This document shows positions 58,558-64,000 of a stretch of 64,000 bases of DNA, in pieces. The stretch is taken from positions 89,256,858 to 89,320,857 of the forward strand of contig CM054118.1 of assembly GCA_028673005.1 (NCBI GenBank), written 5' to 3'. The position numbers and the translations under genes are program-made. The notes beneath the pieces are model-generated. The model was given only the letters and a program-made list of their open reading frames with translations, made no database searches and was not told the origin of the DNA. The stretch comes from Tanypteryx hageni (lineage: Eukaryota > Arthropoda > Insecta > Odonata > Petaluridae). Within the stretch, counting starts at the first letter, position 1. Each line of letters starts with the position of its first letter.

Positions 58558-61034
58558 CATTGTACTGTATTTGTGATGTTTCCGTCCCTGACGTGCGGCC
58601 GACTCACAAACGGGAGTGAGCATTGATAGGACCTTAACCCCACGGAACCGCGAGTTAGTCAAGGCAAACAACAAGAGTCGGAAGTTGGCAGGGAGGAGGA
58701 ACGTGACAATATGCATCTATGTTGAAATGATTTACACAATTGTCTTCGAAGGTGCTCAATGCTCATCTATATTTATTTATTTCTCACATGCGTTCTTCTG
58801 CAATAGAACAGCATAGGGGTCTTGCGGCACCAACTTTCCACATGTTCCACACTACCGTTCTTTTGAAAACACCCCTTAATGCATTGATAACTTTCTTTTT
58901 CGTTCACTGATTTTTTAAGACACCGATTCTAAGCCGAATGGCAATTTCTAAGAAGCTAAAAAGGTAAAAAAAAGGTCAGCATACAATCGATTATATACGG
59001 TATATGTTATTATCATATATAATCTAATATATTAAAAATCTTAGATAGCAGGATAGGAAGCTTCCGCTTCTGGTGATGTAACAATAGGCTACAAGTATCA
59101 GTTCAGTATTTATAAATACAGGCAATTTTTTGTATAAGGTAAAATGGTTTAAAAATAAATCCTCATAACAAATGATGAAGAAATGTATTTTTCACTCTTA
59201 AAGAAGAAAATGATACATAATAAAATTTGAATAAATTTTGTAATCTCAATTGCAGTAAAAATAAAACATCTTTAACAAATGGTTCGGCATTGTGAAAATG
59301 ACTTCAGAGGATTAACAGCCTCTAAAATGGGAGAACAAGAATTATTACATGGCCAGTTGAGCAAATGTTTCTTTGCTAGATTTTTCAATAAAAGTTACAT
59401 TCATTTATAAAGAATGGAATCAAGGAATATAACATTCGTTTATTGAAAATCGATAGGACTTAAGTTTAATGCCTACATGATGTAATACTGATATTTCTGT
59501 ACTGCCAGAGTTTCAGAAACTTTTTATGTTGAATAAACTTGATTACATATTAAATTTAAAGCCTTTCTTATTAAAGTTGCAGTTAGGTTTTATTGATTAA
59601 AATTAATTAAAACTGTTTTTGTAAAAAATGCCGCTGATTTTGTACAATAAATTTTTAATATAAAAAACAAATTGAATTTAGGACAACAATATAAAAATTG
59701 GAATTTGCAATATTATTACATCTTAATTAAATTGACGTTCTTTACTAAAATTATTGCTGAAAAATTGTTAGTATTACGATGCATATTGTAATGGGAAAAT
59801 AAGGGATATACACTGTTTTGAGATTGGTTAGTTATTGAAGCAAACGTGAAAATATATATGTAGTTCCAAAATATTAATAACTGAAAGAGTTGATAAAGAT
59901 TGAAAGTAAAACCAGAACTCATGTTATTTTCCAATTCAAAATTTACCCATATGTTAAAAAAAATACTAGAATGCATATAGGCGTTCTTATGTACCGTCAG
60001 GAATTTCTTTATTTTTAGTAAAATTTTGAGAATTATTTTTTGCAGGGGCATAGTCTGTTCTCAAATTAAACACTCCTCCAAACTGACAAAAATCTCCTCA
60101 GCTCCTTGGTCACTTTTCTTCCATGGCAAAATCTAATTACGAATTAATTGCAAAATTCAATTCCACACAAAATGCTAGACTCAGGCGATAATAGCCCAAG
60201 AGGTTCATTCAATTAAAAAACTCATATAAAATGCTAATTCTCACAATCATTTACAAGTGAAGACGAGACCTTTTCACATTTAAAAACCCTCAGTGCAAAA
60301 TAAAATGTGACAGGGAAAAACTAGACCACTGCCAAATGTCCAAGTAAAAAGCCCATTCAACTTTCATTGCAAGTCCTAGCATAAAAATCCCAATTGCAAG
60401 TGTAACATAAATAAGCCTGAGGTGTAATGTTGTCTGGTTTCTCAAGACCAAATGAATGCTCTTAACCTGAGATAAGCCAAAAAAATTCTTTCCGAGGCAG
60501 GACTCAACCTCACCTCTCACAGCCCCCTGAGAGAGAAATGTGAGTCATGTCAAATATTGTTTTGTAGCCCTCCAAGCCTCATGATCACATATCATGCCAA
60601 ACAAACATGCTCAGAAGTCTAGGGTATGTTTTTGTACTGGAAAGACACACTCACTAGTTAAAAGCTAGACATGAAAATATAAATAAAATAAAATGAAATT
60701 GAGATGTATAAGTTTTCTTCAAAAACTGATAAAGGAGAGCAATATAACTCATTTAGTTTTAAATTTATGTTGATTATAGTAACAAAGATATCTACAAGGC
60801 AAATGATAAGAATAGGCAAGTAAACCAAAATTGCTGGCGCTTAAATTAGAAATTTATAACACTTAAAATTTAAATTAACTTGAATCATATTATTTAAATA
60901 GCATAGTTGCCAATAACACAATACCAATAAACTTTTTTTAAGAGAAAAATAAAGTAATCACAGAGAATCGATGAAAAATATAATTAATAAATTATCAAGT
61001 TTCAGAAACAAATACAAATGAATATTCTTAGTAC
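58558..61034. other. Slo intron sequence; orphan transposon end, otherwise unrecognised
   Basis: Near 58985-59003, gattatatacggtata in reverse complement resembles the CCGTATATA termini. No partner end was found. The remainder is AT-rich. Confidence 0.4.
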
Positions 61035-61147
61035 CTATATCCCCCTCGGAGACCAGCTCCTTCAGCAAGAATAAGCTCCAATTCTGGAGTAGCACCCCCA
61101 GTTATTAAGGACCTTATTAACGTCAGGGCATTCTGGTTGAAGTAGGT
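61035..61147 (-). CDS. slo: slo exon encoding RCK2 segment after the calcium bowl
   Basis: A 113-nt exon with acceptor TGCAG on the 5' side and donor GTACTAAG on the 3' side. It starts in phase 0 and ends with two bases (AG) of a split serine codon completed by the next exon. The translation begins [14 protein letters not shown] and includes [19 protein letters not shown], which is the RCK2 segment of BK channels directly after the calcium bowl. Human and insect Slo share the pattern TGGATPELE...LRGGYST, so identification is firm. It is too short to stand out as an open reading frame. No premature stop or frameshift is visible. Confidence 0.94.
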
Positions 61148-62301
61148 CTGCATGAAAGAGTATGGAAATTAAAAATTATAAATAAAAAATCACCCTTTAA
61201 TTTAAGATTTCAACTGTAAAAGATCTTTAAATAAGCATTTGAGTAGAATATATATTAAGAATAAAACAAATAATAATAATGGCAAATTTGATATTTAAAA
61301 TTAGCCTGGACTAGCATTAAAAATGCCTTGCTCTGTGCTGCAAGTTTTTTCACCAACACTGTCCAAAATGGATTCATCAATTAATTCAATAGTTCTCAAC
61401 ATTTTTGCAGGTGCAACAACATTTTAAAGTTAAACAGAACTTTGCAGCATTCCACAATGAAAAAGATTGTAGTTGTACATTAAGCCTACATATGGTATAA
61501 ATTTGGCGGATCAAGGATCAACTGCCGAGGAATAATCGAAAATTAGTTAGGAAAGTATACAATTTATCACAAATAGGCACATTTTGTGCAATGGAGTATT
61601 TGAAACATAACGATATACACTGAATGAACACATACCATAATACAGCGAAACACCATGACACAATTCACAGTCTACTACAAAATTTCTTCCTTCTCCTAAG
61701 CTGATGCATTAATAAAGGTACTTACGTAATATTAGTATGACAAAATACTAAAAAATGATATATCAGAAATTATGTCATTATTAGATATGTAATTATTTCA
61801 GAATGTAAACAAATATTTTTTAAATACCCCAAAATAAATCCGGCTGATAGAACCTACTAGCTGGCATTTAAATCTGGCGGATAAAGGTTAATATAAAATT
61901 TCATGAAAAATCGTTTGGTAAAAGCCAAAAACGAACATATGGATGCTAATAGGCACTCATTCTGCAAGTGAAATGTGCCTAAAAATAGTGAAAAAGTCCA
62001 TGCTGTTACAAATGTACTTTACTCCGAGGGAAAGATAACAGTTAGTGAAATAAAGCACCTTATTTAATTTATTCTGCAATTCTTCCCTTAAAACGCATTA
62101 AAAAGTGCAGTTAATGACATCAACGGCAAGTTTACGTACGTATGTACGAACTTACATTTGGAATTACATATAGGAGGATTATATTTATGATGCTTGTTAT
62201 TAACAGTTTTCAAAGTAAATAATCCTGAAAACCATCGACTTAATTCTTTTGTAGCTCAGTTTAAAACTAACTGGCAATAATTTTGAAACGAGAAAAAAGT
62301 C
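61148..62301. other. Slo intron, upstream of the first exon in the window
   Basis: Searched for the expected upstream Slo exon (calcium bowl, sequence like LTQPFACG) on the minus strand and found none. AT-rich with no recognised repeats. Confidence 0.5.
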
Positions 62302-62372
62302 TGCTATGATCGGGAATCGAACCCAGGTCTTCCACTTGCCAGGCGGATATTCTACCACTGAACTATCATAGC
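62302..62372 (-). tRNA. tRNA-Gly-like gene or SINE head with anticodon GGC
   Basis: A 71-nt minus-strand sequence folds as a full cloverleaf. The acceptor stem GCTATGA/TCATAGC is 7 of 7. The D arm is GTTC/GAAT with AGTGGTA loop. The anticodon stem TCCGC/GTGGA is 5 of 5, with loop CTGGCAA. The T arm is CTGGG/CCCGA with TTCGATT loop, and has one mismatch at its base. The internal A box (tagttcagtgg) and B box (ggttcgattcc) are canonical, and a T6 pol III terminator follows within a few bases. The body resembles tRNA-Gly(GCC), with one base changed so the anticodon reads GGC. Eukaryotes normally lack GGC tRNA-Ala, so a pseudogene or SINE-associated tRNA is more likely than a working gene. Confidence 0.6.
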
Positions 62373-62493
62373 AGATCAATTTCCTCATTCCTGAATGTGG
62401 ATGTTTTCTTAGTTGGGACGGAACTAGCCAAGCTAGTATCAAACTGCCACAACGGATGTCCTCGAAGAAAACTCCTCCCTCTCAAATGGTGAG

Positions 62494-62682
62494 ATTGCCA
62501 AGCAAGGAATTGATGGAATGAAGCGATCCGAAGATCCTATGCAGACAGACATAAGCTGTAAAGTTGGGAATAATTTTGAAATGATTTTTTCTCGTTTCAA
62601 AATTATTCCCAACTTTACAGCTTATGCCTATCTGCATAGGATCATCGGATCGCTTCATTCCATCAATTCCTTAACTGGCAAT
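62494..62682. repeat. Palindromic hairpin, about 88-bp arms, 13-bp spacer
   Basis: Arms 62494-62581 and 62595-62682 are inverted copies with few mismatches: aaggaattgatggaatgaag pairs with cttcattccatcaattcctt, and gctgtaaagttgggaa with ttcccaactttacagc. The spacer is tgattttttctcg. The segment ttttttctcgtttc plus aaaattatt also flanks the tRNA-like sequence 200 bp away. Confidence 0.92.
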
Positions 62683-64000
62683 GGTGTTATTTTTTATAAC
62701 AGTTGAAGTTGCTGGCATCTAGCAGCCAAATTAGAAACTATTGCCTAATGGAAAAGCATCCTGCGCATTTAGTTTTTCACAACTTTTACAAGTATGATTG
62801 AAATTATTCGTTCTTTGCGTATTAGATTGCTGGTTTTTGACCGAAATATTTAATGATTTAATGCTATTATCTTTGTATTTTGAATGTAATTTAAGGTACT
62901 GTTGTTTTGTTAGGTTTTAATTATTTATTACGAATTTTTAATGTAATTCTAAGAATTGCTATCATATTGAAATGTAAGATTTTCTGACGCATATTTTAAA
63001 TGTGTTTACTAAAAGAAATGTTATAACTTTCTTACGCTAGATTTTGATTTTCTGTTATGCATTTCTAACATAATTAGTAAAAGAAATGTAACCACTTTTT
63101 AATGCTAGTGTTTTTTTGCTGCTTGGAAATGTTTGTTGCAGAATCCAGGAAAGCATTTATGCATGACGTACTCAACATTTCATTTCTGTAGTTCAATTTA
63201 AATAAACCATTTCCTTAGAATGAACAAAACAAGATCGAAAATCGCATGCGAAATTTGTGGAGGTAAAGTGTACAAGTGAGGAAAGAAGTGTAATCGTTTT
63301 TTTATGCTGGGTTTTCATATGCTATTATGTGTTTTGAAGGTAATTAAAAGTATTTTTTTCACTTTATAATGCTAGGTTTTCATTTTCGGTTATGTTTTCT
63401 TTTATTTTCTGTTAAACTGAATTATTTATGATAAAAAAGTGAATTTTTTAGGTTGGCTGGGAACCACTCTCTCGTAATAAGATGGCATCTTATGGGAAAA
63501 TAGGGCTTACACTTCGCGAATTTGCATTTCGCATCAGTTTTCTAGAACCAATTATTTGCAAAGTTCAAAAAGGTTGCGTATATTCATTTAGGACTGCATA
63601 ACGTACAAGGAACCCAAAAAAATGCACTTATGGTAAAATGTGATTTGAGAATGTCACGAATTACAAGGCAATCTAACAGAATTCATTTGTAATTAATGAA
63701 AAATATCTGCAATTCAGTCATTATTTCTCTTACATCACCTTTTCCATGAGAATAAACTCTTTCTGTTACTTTTCTATTTACATAGAATATTTACATGATT
63801 TACATTTGCTACTGACAGCTGACAAGGAATTGAAAAAATACAGTGCTTATTATATTATTCCATGCATTTTTTAATAAATACCTTGATTAAAAATTGGATA
63901 AATAAAATGCATGGCATATTGCACCTGCTGAAAAAAACCTCTACTCATTGCAACATGCCAGGTGTGCAGCAATGAGTAGGTGTTATGTGGGTGACCTACC
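62683..64000. other. No gene recognised
   Basis: AT-rich. A short hairpin at 63941-63979 (ctactcattgc / gcaatgagtag) and a doubtful mini-exon at 63220-63275 are the only structures seen. Confidence 0.4.

Larger units (their letters stand above)
29967..61147 (-). other. slo: slowpoke (BK channel) gene, 3' part: four exons and three introns
   Basis: Span of the recognisable slo exons. Slo is the pore-forming subunit of the big-conductance calcium- and voltage-gated potassium channel in the plasma membrane of neurons and muscle. Its cytoplasmic tail forms a gating ring of RCK1 and RCK2 domains. The four exons total 444 nt, stay in one frame across phases 0, 2, 2 and 0, and end in a stop codon, giving 147 residues. 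The calcium bowl, which should lie just before the first exon here, was not found between 61,148 and 64,000, so the upstream exons are probably beyond the window. The introns measure 12,381, 2,058 and 16,298 bp, and most of the window's transposons sit in them. Confidence 0.93.

Noticed and set aside
62200..62442. 80-codon minus-strand ORF across the tRNA-like region
   Set aside because: Its middle is a translation of the tRNA cloverleaf; not a protein gene.
63941..63979. 11-bp perfect hairpin near the window end
   Set aside because: Too short and isolated to interpret; may be part of a repeat cut by the window edge.

Overview
This is AT-rich animal nuclear DNA, most likely from an arthropod. 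The one clearly recognisable host gene is the 3' half of slowpoke (slo/KCNMA1, the BK calcium-activated potassium channel) on the minus strand. Its four exons (61035-61147, 48498-48653, 46346-46439, 29967-30047) are joined in phase by introns of 12,381, 2,058 and 16,298 bp. Together they encode 147 residues of the C-terminal RCK2 region, ending in the arthropod-type KDDNS tail. Near-identity to insect Slo, plus the set of pogo/Tigger, hAT, piggyBac, non-LTR and Penelope-like relics, points to an insect or chelicerate. The sequence does not settle which.

Region 1-21,300 holds no convincing complete host gene. It contains a 1.7-kb-spaced direct repeat (216/1914), low-complexity tracts (2.6-3.6 kb), a Myb/SANT-domain relic (5.2-5.5 kb), and two small plus-strand exons with clean splice sites (6453, 6759) that may belong to an unidentified gene. 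It also holds a full hAT element with terminal inverted repeats (TIRs) and a 616-codon ORF (7414-10203), a second hAT relic abutting it (to 11,122), a 378-bp tandem duplication, a 12-unit degenerate minisatellite (12.5-14.3 kb) with an inverted outlier copy at 6 kb, and a minus-strand hAT relic (16.5-17.9 kb).

Region 21,700-29,966 is notably poor in transposons. It lies just downstream of the slo stop codon, so part of it may be 3' UTR.

Region 30-46 kb (last slo intron) is packed with nested insertions: a Tigger relic with TIRs; a piggyBac transposase relic; a Jerky/Tigger-type element holding another TIR element; and a non-LTR reverse transcriptase broken by a piggyBac-type MITE (itself holding a hAT MITE) and by a Tigger-type MITE. 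Further along are an inverted-repeat structure with one arm split by a MITE, and a Penelope-like GIY-YIG endonuclease fragment beside a (TA)n tract.

Region 46-61 kb (two slo introns) holds a hAT MITE ending 96 bp from a slo exon with a GC splice donor. It also holds a broken hAT transposase with a 140-bp-arm palindrome, a 2.34-kb Tigger element with near-complete transposase inserted in a TA tract, a second Penelope-like tail, a further Tigger relic, and an 11-copy 80-bp tandem array.

Region 61-64 kb, upstream of the slo exons, contains a tRNA-Gly-like gene whose anticodon reads GGC, and a neighbouring hairpin sharing a 23-bp flank with it. No CRISPR, rRNA or viral genes were seen.
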